From Pleurotus djamor (taxonomy: Eukaryota; Basidiomycota; Agaricomycetes; Agaricales; Pleurotaceae), in contig JAPEVF010000052.1 in NCBI GenBank assembly GCA_029747585.1, positions 62,001 through 126,000 on the forward strand: 64,000 nucleotides of DNA, written 5' to 3'. Position 1 is the first letter of the stretch, and every line of letters begins with the position of its first letter. A model generated the notes under the pieces. That model made no database searches. It saw only the letters and a list, made by a program, of their open reading frames with translations, and was not told where the DNA came from. Position numbers and translations under genes: made by a program. Shown piece after piece: positions 1-11,640 of the stretch.

Positions 1-2188
1 CTGGAGTTTTGTCGATAATTTCCGACCAAGTCTCTTCTTTAGGAGGGGGGGGTGTAGATGTAGTACGTGGAGGAGGTAAGCTGACAGGCCGTCGAAAGAC
101 ACGAGGCAGATGTACAGCCTTCACAATTGGTAACTTGGTGCTTGAAGCATGATTGTGAGAACGGAGACATGTAGATTTGAGAGTCGAAGCACCTACTATT
201 TTTCATAGAGGAACTCTGCATCAACAGGTGTCGTAAAAGAGGTCATCTTGATACCAGGGTTGACTTCACATACGAGGACATCCACTAGACGAGAGTTTTG
301 CTGTCGCCGTTCGTAACGATTTCCGACAATATATCCATCCAGGCCTTTGAGGGTGGGATGGTACTTCACGTAAACCTCCATCCCGCTGAAATTCTCCTTT
401 CTCAGGTGTGTAGCATCGAGGCGTACGTTTGTCTCTGGCAGCGAAAATTTTGATGGGGTTGCGCAAGGCTTGACATGCATACACAAGTCGCAAACCTGTA
501 GGGTGATCAAGAATAAGCAGCATTTCCTTATGAGTTCAATGAGGAAACAGACCATTTGAGGTTCTTCTACTTGGCCGACGGAATCACAGATATATATCTC
601 AACAATTGGCTGATCAACAGCAACCACGAAGCCCGAGAGGCCATAGTTCTCGCCTTCAATGATGGCGACGTATTCGCCAACTTCAATTTTCCGTGACAAA
701 TGCCACATAGAAACGTCGATTTGTAGGGATGTCGATGTCGATGGTTCCACAATGGCGTATTGCGAATTCAGTGTGGTAATATGGCCAGACAACCCAAGGT
801 ATGGACCTTGGGAAACGGACACAGAAGAACCTGCAGCTAGCCTGTTTGAGTAAGACAGGAGATGATCAAGAGGGACTTCAAACAGCCCATCTTCAGAGGC
901 TAACATTGTGGATATGATAGCGTAGCGATCACAAACTTCGAGGATGGTTCCGTGAAGACCATTGTATGGACCACCAATGACCATTGCGCGCTCTCCAGGT
1001 TCAAAGCCCGACTGTCCGAGTCGTTTGAGAGCGTGAGCGAATACGGGGTCAAAATTTGAGAGGGGCGATGAGTTGAAGAGGGACATTTCCAAATCAGTCG
1101 GATAGATCGATGTGAGACGTAGGCAACGGAAGGGGACGTTGCGAACCTCGAGTCCATGGATGTGATTTTCATCAGTGATCGGTTCTGGAGTTTGAGATTC
1201 ACCGTGGACGGAATGAGAGCTGCGCGCGAGGGAAGGCTTTGTTGAGGAATGAATCGTTGAGTTTTTCTGCCTAGGTACAAGGTAGACAGTTGCGAAGCAA
1301 GATGAAGGATCGATTTTGTGGACGTAGGCAAGACTGTCGCGATAGATACTCTGGTTTTGGATCCGAACAAAACTTGCGACTGAGGGACCAGGGCGTTGAG
1401 TTGAACGTCCCAAGAGCGCAACGCGATCCCCGAAGCTGACCAGCTCAATCAAGGCATGCTTTTGGCGGCGGCGTAGACGGACTCCGTGGATCCCTTCCAA
1501 GACTGCGATACCATCAGTGTAGGTACACTGGATGTAAACACAACCAGGTATTTCATCGCGACAAAATGCATTAGCGATGGGAATGCTCAAATCAAACGCC
1601 TTTCTACCAATGGTTACAACAATTTTGGTTTCGTATCCTCTCTGTGCATAGGTCAACAAAGTTGTCACACAAGAAGATGAAGATACACCTTGACGTTTAC
1701 GCGCCACATATCAACATCAGCAATACCAATCTCCATGCTAGGGGGAAGCGGCCACGAATCCCCGTCTCCGTGTAGCTCCACAGAGTTCCTATCGCTTCGG
1801 AGGAGGGTGCTAGAGTCNGGGGGGTCGTACATGTCGGTAACGAGATGCGATTTCCCGAGCTTGAGCAATCGCGTCCTCTCGTTGTTGCTCAAAGTTGGCA
1901 GATTCGGTTGGCCGTAGTGACTGCTGATGGATAACTGGACTAGCTGTTTCAGAACTGTCAATGAAATCTGCGATGATATTGAGGTTAAGACGTTCATGGC
2001 TTGATAATCGAGAAATTAAGCGAGCCTTTCTCAGACCCTGCATCTTCGTCTTCATCATCTATAATGTCAACATCTGCCTCGAGGTCGAGGAAATGGCGAA
2101 TCTATTTTTTTATGATTGAGTTGTTTTCTCTCGGAGTACTGTTAACCGTGACAGATACCTGTTCATATTTTCTGACTCTAATGCTCAT
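1..2188 (-). CDS. Short Spt5-like protein with NGN and KOW domains (3' end cut by window edge)
   Basis: The N-terminal part is acidic (RHFLDLEADVD near 2105-2050). It is followed by an NGN-like stretch (MWRVNVK joined to RGYETKIVVTIGRKA, then IPGCVYIQCTYTDGIAVLEG), by KOW-like repeats (GERAMVIGGPYNGLHGTI, GSSVSVSQGPYLGLSGHI, VGEYVAIIEGENYGLSGFV, GMEVYVKYHPTLKGLDGYIV) and by a Pro-rich tail that runs off the window. I place introns at 1642-1688, 496-552 (in frame, 57 bp) and 141-196. One N inside a G-run at 1818 splits the frame and removing it rejoins the two halves. The first exons are unresolved: 2188 is one possible ATG, and the join at 2000-2040 is uncertain. True Spt5 acts with Spt4 on elongating RNA polymerase II, but this protein is much shorter. 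Agaricomycetes carry many such Spt5-like paralogues of unknown role. Confidence 0.7.
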
Positions 2189-2794
2189 TTGGGAGAGGGT
2201 CAACGACTTGATGTGTAGGTAGGTCTCTGGGGACTCCGTGATCGCTCGGACATGCCCGTTTCTGGGCCTGTGACGACGGCATTGCGGCACAGCTGGAACT
2301 TTCCGGGGTCTCGGAATAAAACTGGGATTGTGCTCTCTCCTTTCCCTCTTTTGCGTTGCGACCATGATCATGGTCAAGCACCTTATACGGGAGCCTTGTT
2401 GTTAGTGTATACCCATATGTTTCAGTACCGCTCGCTTCGTTTCGTAAGTTTCTCGATGTAGGCAACAACACTATAAATTAAGGGTACGTATTCGCGGTCC
2501 TACAAATTTGTGTTCCTATCACAACGTGTTCACCGAGGTCAAAGCTGGGTCTACCAGCTAGAAGGGACAGTTGGTGATTAAGGGGGCGGTGCCAACTCTT
2601 TTCGAAACGGAAAACGTACTGAACGTAGGCTTTTCAGGACGTTGAAGATTTCAGCGCGTCCCGAAGATGTTTCAGGGATGGGTCATCGACGGGCAAAGGT
2701 TTGTCTTCGCGGGAACGTATGTGTGCGTGTCTTGCTGATATGCTGTGTCAATTGTCAACAGCTAGCTTCCAATGCCACAACGCAAGTTGGTAAC

Positions 2795-5700
2795 TCACAA
2801 TTCTATGTGGAGAGGCATTGTAAGGTCCATTGGCGGCTGAATGTTGAGCTCTTCCTCAAGTTCCGGATGCGCTCTAAGATACGCTTCGTCGTAGAAATTA
2901 CGAGGTAGGCCTGGAACAGGCTTCCCTTCCTTGACCAGGTCAGATTCTATACGAAAAAGAGGAAATCTTCCTGGGCCGGGGTAATCTAGGATGAATCTGG
3001 ATGCCATATGTAGGTTGTCGAGCGTCCTGAAAAACTTCGTAACCGCGGGGTCTTTGCTTCTCCAATCAAGGTTGATAACTTGCAGATAACCCCCTTTATG
3101 CGGATCGCCAATCATCTCATCGCCGCTCCAGCACTCTGGTGGTATCTGCTCTATGACACCAGCAAATTCGCGCAACCCATGACTTCTGGCGGCGTTCACT
3201 CTTCTATGCCGACGCTGGAACCGCAAGCTATCAGAAAATTGTCGTACCAAAGAATTAGAATCAAAGAATTAGAACCCACCTCTCGCGTCCGATTTTCGTC
3301 CGATTTTTTCACTTTCGCTCTTCTCTTCCGGACCATGTACTCTAGAGAAGGTTCGGTATGTTGATCCGTGTAAACATTCCGAAGATGGCTCAGATGTTGC
3401 ATGCAATGGTAGGCCAGTGTTTCTCTGTCTATGCAAGGAGCGCTCACCCGCTTGATCAGAACGCCCGCAACAAGCCAAGCCAGTTGCTTGTTCCAGGACG
3501 AGCGCAATCTTCCGACGAAATCAGGACGAAAATTGCTTAGACTGGGGCGTATATTGCCTTTAGGGAACGAGACATAGGCATTGACGTCATCTGCGTTCGC
3601 TGTACCAAGGATAGTATTTCTTGACTCTCTTTGGAGGAGTTCCGTGTCAATGTAGGCCCTAATGGCGGCCTGTCTACCATCAGACAATATTCGACTCGCT
3701 GGATTGCAACAACACTCACCCTCAGTTTAACCAGGTCTTGTGATTCCCTATGGACATCAAAGCGAGTTTTGTAAGACCAAGTTGGAGACCTCCAGCGACC
3801 TCGCATCTTGGCTTTGAGGCTGGGAGGGATGGGACGTCCACCTGGATACCCCAAAGAAGTACGTGGGTTAGTCTCGTCCTTTTCGTCATCTGATTCCTCA
3901 TCGTCTGCGTCATCGTCTCCGTCAGGATGCCGTGGCGGTATATAATCCCATTGACTGGACGACGTTTGTTTATACGATGATGAAGGACGTGATGTGCTCC
4001 CCGTCGTTGACCTCTCCGTAATGCGCTTTGACGGAGAAGATGTTTGAGTTCGTTTCAAGCGTTCAGCGGGGTCACGCATAGGTGGACCTTTGCTTGCTCC
4101 AATCGACCTGGTCACGGAGTGGGAATATCCACCACTTGACGCAGATCCCTGACCGACTGTTGACGGATGAGAAGGGATGAACAAACCTCGAGGTTGCGTA
4201 TGATTTTCGAGTGGATCATCGTCTTCGGTTTCCGCGACGCGCCGCGCTGTCTGCAATGTCTTTGCGCCGACGTTTTCCTCATAATCAGGCTCCTGTGCCT
4301 TCTCCTTCCCTTTGTCTTTGCGTTTCCCAGAGGTATTTCCGGCCTGGTGATGATCCTCTTGATCTTGTATCACCGCACCAGCAAAGTAATCCTCGGAAAG
4401 ATCTTGGGTACTCTCCTCGACCGTCTCGGGTGTATCCAAAGGACTCGGATCGGCGAAGATAGTCGGTTCAGGCTCATGAACGGTGGCATCGGCGAAAATG
4501 CCTCCTTTGTGTATATCGTTTGAGGTCGCTGGAACTTCAATGACCGCCGCGTTGAAGATAGAGGTTTGTTCCTCCATGAGCCCGCCCGTGTGGGGATTGG
4601 GAGGTGGGTCTTCATAGACACCAGTGCTCTCCCCGCTGGCTTGGTCGTTGGTATTGATGAAGTCCACTTGGATACTCGTATTGCAGCCAGCCTTAGCTAT
4701 CGGCAAAGTATCTTCTAAATGCCGCATCCTCCTCGATCCTCTGGTCTTCAAATGGAGCGACGATGTTTGCAAGCCCGGTTTCTTTGATGGAAGCGTCTGC
4801 GAAAGTTTTATCCGCCTTTTCCTCCTCTCCTGCGTTGCATTGCCACGAATACTGCGCTTCATAGCGACGTCGACGGGCTCGATGACTCCTTGGGGGCCTG
4901 GATCCTCAATAGCGGTGGTGAAAAAGATATGGTTATGGCTATACCCTGCTCCATCAATGGGTGCATCGCCGAATACATCGTCAGCGTCCATCCCCTCGTT
5001 GGCGTCCATTCCTTCGCTAGGATTGCCTTGAACTTGAGAGAGGTCGGTGGTTGTCCCAAGTTCGAACTCCTCGATGGGTGCATCGCCGAANNCNTCGTCA
5101 GCGTCCATCCCCTCGCNAGGATCANCTTGNACTTGAGCATGGTCGATCGTCGCCTCAACATCCGGCTCCTCGATGGGTGCATCACCAAACGCCTCGTCGG
5201 CGTCCATCCCCTCAGGCTCGCTGGGATTAACTTGGACTCGGGCATGATTGGTGGTCGCCTCAGGGTCCGGATGCAGCATCCTCCTCGATCTTCTTGCATG
5301 AGCCGCCTTCAAATGGAGCGACGATGTTTTCAAGCCCGGTTTCGTCGATGGTAGCGTCTGCGAAAGCTGCATTCTCCTCCTCCTCTTCTCCTGAGTCTGG
5401 ATGTGCTGGATACTGCGCTTCATAGCGCCACGGACGGGGGCAATGACTACCTTGGAGGCCGGCTCCTCAGTGGCTGTCTCTGCACAGGCAATATCCCTCG
5501 CATTCTTCTGACCGTGATGGAGCGAGGCCCAAGACTCTAACTCTTCAATATCAGCGCCAGCGAACAACTCCTCTTGGTCCATGTCGTCAACAATGCCTTC
5601 GGTTGACGCCCCATCTTCTATTAGCGCATGCGTAAACATGTCCGCTGACCCATCCTTATCATGCGTAGATTCGTGGTCAACAATGGGATGATTTCCGAGG

Positions 5701-5990
5701 CTGGCGATACCACGACTAACAATCCGCAGTCTCTTCTTTTGAAACCAAGCCTGTATCAGTTTACGCCCTGGAATATGGGTGGCATATCAGACTACTGTCG
5801 TATTCTAGTCGTAAATGTCTTTCCACTCACTTATGGAGAGATCAGCAATCATTAAGGTTCCATAACGCTCTTGCTTTCGTAGTCTCCTCTTCTGTAAACT
5901 GTAAGGTTTGGCCACTCTTCTATTTCCTGTAACAAATTTCATGTCAGAATCTGTGACACTTGATCTTTTCGCCACAGACGCGTCACCCAC
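2795..5990 (-). CDS. Uncharacterised agaricomycete family protein with acidic internal repeats
   Basis: I read five exons on the minus strand. The first (from ATG 5990) encodes a basic segment, KRRLRKQERYGTLMIADLSI. An intron at 5768-5830 joins it to RRKLIQAWFQKKRLRIV, which continues in frame into a long low-complexity acidic exon. Introns at 3670-3719 and 3215-3279 lead to the conserved C-terminus (SNFRPDFVGRLRSSWNKQLA; INLDWRSKDPAVTKFFRTLD; VPGLPRNFYDEAYL). This C-terminal pattern matches a widespread agaricomycete family with no assigned function. The WFQKKR stretch looks like homeodomain helix 3, but the spacing upstream is too short for a homeodomain, so I do not call it one. The middle carries duplicated blocks, listed separately. 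Several Ns fall at 5090-5130. Confidence 0.65.
4740..5395 (-). repeat. Direct repeats inside the acidic protein gene
   Basis: A block beginning ttcaaatggagcgacgatgt occurs at about 5309 and again at about 4747. Both copies encode a Lys/Arg-rich segment of the type KRRRRMQLSQTLPSTKPGL. Between them a shorter unit encoding GMDADEAFGDAPIEEP-like sequence occurs three times (near 5164, 5069 and 4950). The copies stay in frame, so the repeats grew as coding sequence. Confidence 0.75.
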
Positions 5991-6396
5991 TTTTATGTTT
6001 GACCATTGTTGAGAGTCACTTATATGTGTTCGTCGGGAACGTTGGTATGACTGAGTAGTAGTAGATGTGGGATAAAGAAAATTGTGGACCCGGAGTGGCT
6101 ACGAGTGAGGCGGCGAACATGTTGTGCTCAGACCTTATCGTTCATAAAGAACCTTGCATGGGCGACCAAGTGCTGTATCAGAGGTTTCGCAGTGTATCTC
6201 ATGGATCATGAATCGTAAGCTCTGGTAGATTATTTCCCTTGTCAAGCACCTCCACACCCGTTAGCGAATATCAGTCAAACAGGCCGAAAATCTTCGGAAA
6301 ACATGGTGCGGCGCGATCACGTGAAAACCACATGACTCCTCAGACCTCCTCGCTTTGACCGTCTTGCCTCAGTATTAGAACGAAGTCTGAAACGGT

Positions 6397-7397
6397 ATGT
6401 CATGTTCCGCAACATCCATGCGTCTTTCAACATTATTATCCTGCTCAACTATCTTGGGATTCTTCTACGTGGTTCTCTCCTCTTTATGCTCGACACCCTT
6501 CGTCTCATGGTCTCCTGGATGTGCTCATATTCTAACACTATCGGAGTTACTCACTCTCAATTGGTGGCCCTTCTCCTATGCTTCTGCATTCCCAACTAAG
6601 CCGGTGGAATATAATCCGAAACACGATCTTGTCATCGCTCAAGTCGCTACTCGGGAGTTAATTCCGCTTATTGAAACCAGCACCCTTCCTTCTCGATCTA
6701 CGATGTCCAGGGTCCTCCTTCAAAGTTCATCGGACTTGGCCAAAATTCAAGAGAGTATCTATCATTTAGATGCTGTCATTTCGCGTGGAATAAATGAGTG
6801 AGTCAGTCCTTCCTGAACCTAGTGCGACGTTGAACCATCGAACCACTCGGTTCCTTCGTAGGATCATTGCCACAGTCGACCATAGCTCTGAACTTCTATC
6901 TGCAAGGAGCTGGACAAGTAATTTCAACCTTTTTTNGCCTGCTGGGGGGTTGTCACTCTCATCCCGAGCTTGAAGAAGCTTTATACTTGGATGTTCGCGA
7001 CATCACCGACCACGCGTCGAAGGAAATGATTGTGGCCGTTGCGCCCGTGTTCTGCCACCTATCGGCGTTCGAAGATCACCTCCTTCAACTTCACCGGCTT
7101 GCCTTGTTCGACGGAGTGTATATCAATGGGACTAAGACATCAGTTTTCCGGGATCTGTGGCTGATGGTCAATGGGGATCATGGCAGACTTATGTCCCTGA
7201 GGAATTCCGCTATCCTGGAGCACACCGAACAGTACATCCATACCACCACGTTGCATACCTTTGAACTCATTCGCATGATCCACCTAATCAAGAGTCAATC
7301 AGTCGTGGGTCAGGGTGTATTCAAGCGGCGGGTTGCTACGAAAGGTGGACTTCAAGCTGTGCGAAAAAAACGCCGAGACCTTGCTAACATTACATAG
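6397..7397 (+). CDS. Uncharacterised membrane/coiled-coil protein of an agaricomycete family
   Basis: The N-terminal 40 residues are hydrophobic (STLLSCSTILGFFYVVLSSL and a second stretch NWWPFSYASAF). Helix-rich sequence follows, with heptad-like spacing (SAFEDHLLQLHRLALFDGV, SLRNSAILEHTEQYIHTTTL). An intron begins at the GTGAGT near 6799 and ends at the CGTAG before 6862. A single N at 6936 after a T-run breaks the frame. Dropping it gives continuous reading from SNFNLF into CLLGGCHSHPELEEALYLDV, so the break is probably an assembly artefact. The start may be 6397 or the in-frame ATG at 6418. The layout of hydrophobic N-terminus, long helical middle and KKR-rich end (AVRKKRRDL) resembles common agaricomycete proteins of unknown function. 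It converges on the WD40 gene downstream. Confidence 0.6.
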
Positions 7398-7467
7398 AAT
7401 CATGGACGCATACTAGGTAACAAGTAGCAACCCAAGCAGATAGCACCGCAGAATATAAATGAACCAA

Positions 7468-8846
7468 TCAAAATTGTCTGTCCTGTTGTGTTATGATCCG
7501 GAATCTCATTGACATCGGCTTGACTAATCCCTTCGACTTGACAGATCCCTCAGTACAATATGTTGACAGCAAGGAGGTAAAGCACTTGCCTGTATCAACG
7601 TGTCTATTCATCACATCCGCCGTCTGCCAGATGCGGACGGTGCCAATGTCAGTCGCCGCCGCAATGGTAAATGTGTCCGTTTCTTGGAAGTAATTCTCCT
7701 AAAAATCACCGATTTAATCACAAACCATTGGAAAAATTGCGAGCATACGGCGAGGTGCTCTATATGACCGGCTTTGTAGGCACATATCAGGATGGCATTT
7801 ATCACATGGGAAGCAGAACACTCTTGCCTGGGACGTCTAAGACCTGACTGTCAACGCTGACGCTGGATCGTGTGTCCCACATCTTTGCCGTGGAGCCTTC
7901 ACCTGTGAGGATGGCTCTCCCATTGTGAATGAAAATCGCGGGATGATGAAGAGAGGGACTTTGTTGCCCGCTCTTCCTATTACCTTCGTCCTTTATATTC
8001 ATAAGCCGACTGCTACTTGCAACGGAATACATAACACAACCCCGAAGGTTATGATTGACGAAGAGCCGGCCATCAGGGGATAGTGAGCTCCCTCCGCTAT
8101 TGTACAAATGAGAACGTGACCTTCAGCATCCTCCAAAAAAACGTACATATTTGTTCGGCCCACCGTTATCTCTCGAATGATGTGATCGGCTGCGTTGATG
8201 TCCCGTATCCTGGTATCAACACATCCACATCTGAAGATGAATCCCCAGTGATATTGAAGTGCTTACAGAACTCCGTGGGTTTTATATACTACCATCAACC
8301 TCTGAGGCCCAATCCAGCACACAGAATTAACCTTCGCGTCTTCAGCAGGCGGAGGGGGGGTTGGTAGCGTTTTTACGAGAGCCAGGTTGTTGTAATCTCC
8401 CCGGACTGGCTCCCAAACTTCCGCCGTCTCTCCCCCTCCAATTGCTATAAGCGTGTTGTGTGGGTTCAGAGACAGTGTAGTGATAGGTGTGTTCCATGGA
8501 TCATAGCCTTGAAATAATGTTTCCTTCCAAGAAACAGGTTAGAGACGCGGCGAGTGATCAACATATAATGCAAGTCAATCACCTCTTCGCCAGAAGACGC
8601 CATTTTCACAGTAGTTAGCATCCCGTCACTGTGCCCGGTGATGAACGAGTCGACACTCCGCCATTGTACACACAAAGGACGGCCCCCATACCAAGGCGCC
8701 GTGCAGACTATATGACCTGTGGAGAGACGCCAGACCTGGACTTGGTCACTGGCGACCGCAATATATTCTCCATTTGGAGATATCGCGACACCTGTGACTT
8801 TGGTATGGGATGTGGTCAAGTCGTGTTTGAGCTGGTACTGGAGCAT
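7468..8846 (-). CDS. WD40-repeat protein
   Basis: The protein opens MLQYQLKHDLTTSHTKVTG. Beta-propeller blades follow: VAISPNGEYIAVASDQVQVW, then VQWRSVDSFITGHSDGML, then TPITTLSLNPHNTLIAIGGG with TAEVWEPVRG, then SLSPDGRLFVNHNLRGCVMY, ILTGEGSTAKMWDTR, and a last blade FTIAAATDIGTVRIWQT. At least five exons are needed. I could place the acceptor at about 8512 and the GTAAGC donor at about 8266, but the exon between 8200 and 8100 is uncertain. The stop at 7468 is the first in frame after the last blade. WD40 propellers are protein-binding platforms and nothing here identifies the partner. The start codon lies 112 bp from the ATG of the divergent SUN gene. Confidence 0.65.
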
Positions 8847-8958
8847 GGCCAAAGTCAAAAGAGGCGCCGAAGGGCCTCCGCCACGGCACAACGCCACCGC
8901 AATCCACCTGCTTGACTTCAACCCACGACAATCGGAGTCCCTAACTTCGTACCAAAAG

Positions 8959-9807
8959 ATGCAACGCCGTCTTGCTGATCCATTTTCTACGCGCAGGTTT
9001 ATGTTCGGGAACGAACCCCACACGCCACGTCCTCAACATCCGGCAGAGACTCGGGGCCGCTATAAAATTTTCTGGTGCTTATGCGTGCTCAGCCTCTCAG
9101 TTCTAGTGCCCTTTACCTCGCGTGTCGTTCACCATATCACCACAAATCGCTCGGCGAGGATCCGTTATGAATTCGTCATGCCTGAAGCCCAAAACTTTGC
9201 TTTGGTCCCGAGCGCCCAAGTCATACCAAGCTTGACATCTCCGACTTACAATTGTTGTCCGACCTCTGGAACTTTGGATTTAATACGGAATTATTTCTAT
9301 ACCCGCTGGCTGGGGTTCAACATCAACAAGTTACATTTAACTCGCCCTCGCGATGCGTTCAATGGAGATCTTGACCCCGCGAATTTCTGGGAATTCGAAG
9401 GTTCGACGGGCCATATCGGTATCCTACTCCACGATTCCATCATCCCGACTCGAGTATTTGCTGAGAACCCCTCGATCGAGGTGATATCTTCGCTTCAGCG
9501 GGGTAGCATTCCGAAGAACATTATAGTCTGGGGTTTAGTGGAACATCAACGCACACGGAACATCCATTCGAAATCACCCTACCAATTTGCAAAGGTCGGG
9601 ACTCTGCCTTCTTCCATCATCCCACCCAGCCATCGTTTTATCCCGCTGTCCCATATCACTTACAATATCAGCACACGCCAAACTCGCCAATATGGACATA
9701 TTGTCTCCAATTACGCCGATCAAGCTACTCGCGTCATGGTGTTCCAAATTGTGGGTAACCATGGCGGAAATACGACACGCATTTACTCGTTGGGTGTACA
9801 TAGTTGA
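8959..9807 (+). CDS. SUN-domain membrane protein
   Basis: A single-exon ORF. The frame is open upstream to 8719, but that part overlaps the divergent WD40 gene, so I take ATG 8959. A short N-terminal segment is followed by a transmembrane helix (IFWCLCVLSLSVLVPFTSRV) and then by a SUN-like domain. Signatures are NFWEFEGSTGHIGILLHDSI, PKNIIVWGLVE, FIPLSHITYNI and the C-terminal VMVFQIVGNHGGNTTRIYSL. SUN domains sit in the lumen between the nuclear membranes and bind KASH peptides in LINC complexes. Shorter fungal relatives also occur in the ER. At about 283 residues, with no long coiled coil, this is a compact SUN protein, and ER or nuclear envelope location is an inference. Confidence 0.8.
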   Translation: MQRRLADPFSTRRFMFGNEPHTPRPQHPAETRGRYKIFWCLCVLSLSVLVPFTSRVVHHITTNRSARIRYEFVMPEAQNFALVPSAQVIPSLTSPTYNCCPTSGTLDLIRNYFYTRWLGFNINKLHLTRPRDAFNGDLDPANFWEFEGSTGHIGILLHDSIIPTRVFAENPSIEVISSLQRGSIPKNIIVWGLVEHQRTRNIHSKSPYQFAKVGTLPSSIIPPSHRFIPLSHITYNISTRQTRQYGHIVSNYADQATRVMVFQIVGNHGGNTTRIYSLGVHS

Positions 9808-10017
9808 GTAGCTAAGACATTGCAATCCCTATGCATGTTGGTTGCCTTATGATGTATTTGCGCGAAACTTGAAGTCCCTGAGTGAAAGCGTCATGTGCAC
9901 GGCGCGTGGTGTTCCGTATAAAGGGCAAGTGCATCTTTGTTTTCTCAATCCTACTCTCCACATCGTTTCGCCATTGCCTTTCGTATTCAGAGTAACTTTA
10001 CTAGCTCCTCACCCAGT

Positions 10018-11519
10018 ATGCCATTCTGGTAAGCCCGTTCAAACTTACTCATGGCGAGCTCTTTGATTAATGTTTCACAAGGAATTTGAACATCCCCAGC
10101 AATACCGTGTCGCGTATTAGCATCCTTCGGACGATTCGAGTGACCTCCATCGTTTTGACTGACATCAAAGGCAAGGATCGTAACCAAGTCAGCGTCCAAG
10201 CCGAGGGGACATCAGAAACTCGCGTTTTGACCGTTGCATCCCTTTTGCCACTGAAGGTTCGTCTGGCTTTTATGCTCTTCGTGACTGCAACTCACCGATT
10301 GTGTAGACGGAGAATGTGACGACCGAGGTGCTACTCGAGGCGCCTTGTGAGTATAAATTTGTAAATTGTGGTGCGAGGTGCGGTTTCCCTTTGTTTTACC
10401 ATTGATCCATCTCTCATGTCCTACCAGCGCCGTCAGCATTGGCGGTCACTACGCAGATGGAGATGACCAAGACGAACAAGAAGACGGCGAAACTCGATAC
10501 ACGTACCCGATCCCTTCAGCCGCTCCGCTCAAGAAGACCCGTTCTTCAAAGGCTCTGGACCGTACCGCGAGTTCTGCTTCCGTCATTGAGTCTCTTACTC
10601 AGTCTACCGCCGCTTGCAAAGTCAAGGAGGAGGTAATCGACGATGATGTGCTTCCTCTCGAATACGCTGAGGAGGAAATCGTCGTGCAAGACACAAAGGG
10701 GGCCAAAGAACGTTCGGCTGGACCTTTGACTCGCGATAAACTCCCTCCCGGTGCTGCAAACAGCTTGAAGAGGAAGGCCGAAGATCCTGCAGAGGAGCCG
10801 ACTCCGCGCGACAACAAGAAGGTCAAAGGGAATTCGGCCTTATCTTCTGCTCGTGATCAAGCTCCTCGTACCGCCACGAAGGGCTTGAAGAGGAAGGCTG
10901 AAGATCCTATAGAGGAGTCTACTCCACGCGATACCAAGAAGGTTAAAGGGAGTTTGGTATGGCAACGCGTCGAGGGCACGGAAATCGAATGGGCAACCCA
11001 TTTCGTGGACAAGACCAAGACTACCGTTGTCGAGACGGGATCTATCATCAAGATCTACTTCGCAATCTCCATTGCACAGGGTGAGAACCAGGTCGAAGTC
11101 AGGAACCATCCCCCGAAGAGAAATGGCGTCAGTATTGCTTGGGTGAGTGGTATATAACGCCTGAGGAGATGTACGAACCTGGCTGACTTGATCACACCGC
11201 GGCAAGGCCGAATACACTGTAGGTAGCGGTGTCATTCCTGGCCTGGACTTGGCGATTATTGGAATGCCTCTGGCTGGCGAACGTGAGATCTATATCCCCT
11301 CCGTTCACGCATTCGGCGCCATTGGACTTGCCAAAGGAGCTAAGCTATTCGGTGTTTGTGGACCGGGTACTAAGGATATCCCACCCAACGCTAACCTGGT
11401 TATGCGTACGTTTGATACCTTACTCACAACACTTAGGTCACTCATCTTATCTTTCAGGAGTCAAAGTTTGCAAGGTAGAGCCCCCGGTCAATGAGGGACC
11501 TAGCCGTCGCACTAGATAG
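10018..11519 (+). CDS. FPR3: Nucleolar-type FKBP (nucleoplasmin-like N-terminus, FKBP C-terminus)
   Basis: Exon 1 is tiny (ATG CCA TTC TG, 10018-10028). Introns follow at 10029-10081, 10257-10306, about 10347-10427, 11143-11206 and in the 11400s. The N-terminal part (MPFWNLNIPSN, SIVLTDIKGKDRNQVSVQAE, TENVTTEVLLEAP, SIGGHYADGDDQDEQEDG) fits the nucleoplasmin-like fold and acidic stretch of Fpr3/Fpr4 histone chaperones. Two Lys-rich repeats follow (LKRKAEDPAEEPTPRDNKKV and LKRKAEDPIEESTPRDTKKV), then an FKBP domain (YTVGSGVIPGLDLAIIGMPL, DIPPNANLVMRVKV). The stop is TAG at 11517. The usual active-site Trp after VI.G is Leu, and other catalytic positions look changed, so prolyl isomerase activity may be lost. 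The third exon join is off by one base with consensus splice sites. Confidence 0.8.
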
Positions 11520-11640
11520 ATGCCAGACTCGCCGACATACTTAACTACCATGCTTCGTTACTAGTTACATAGTTGCAAAGCGATGCGGTAGATTACAAAT
11601 AATTATATTCACCCTTTGTCCCGTATAGACGCTACGAGAA

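Noticed and set aside
1640..1710. Apparent frameshift in the Spt5-like gene
   Set aside because: A 47-bp GT-AG intron (1642-1688) joins MWRVNVK to RGYETK in phase, so no frameshift is needed.
5730..5990. Possible homeodomain (AWFQKKRLR)
   Set aside because: Only about 40 residues precede the motif in the deduced exons, and helix 1/helix 2 signatures are missing. The rest of the protein matches an unrelated family.
8719..8958. N-terminal extension of the SUN protein ORF
   Set aside because: It overlaps the first exon of the divergent WD40 gene on the other strand and its sequence has no similarity to SUN proteins. ATG 8959 gives the usual short cytoplasmic segment before the TM helix.
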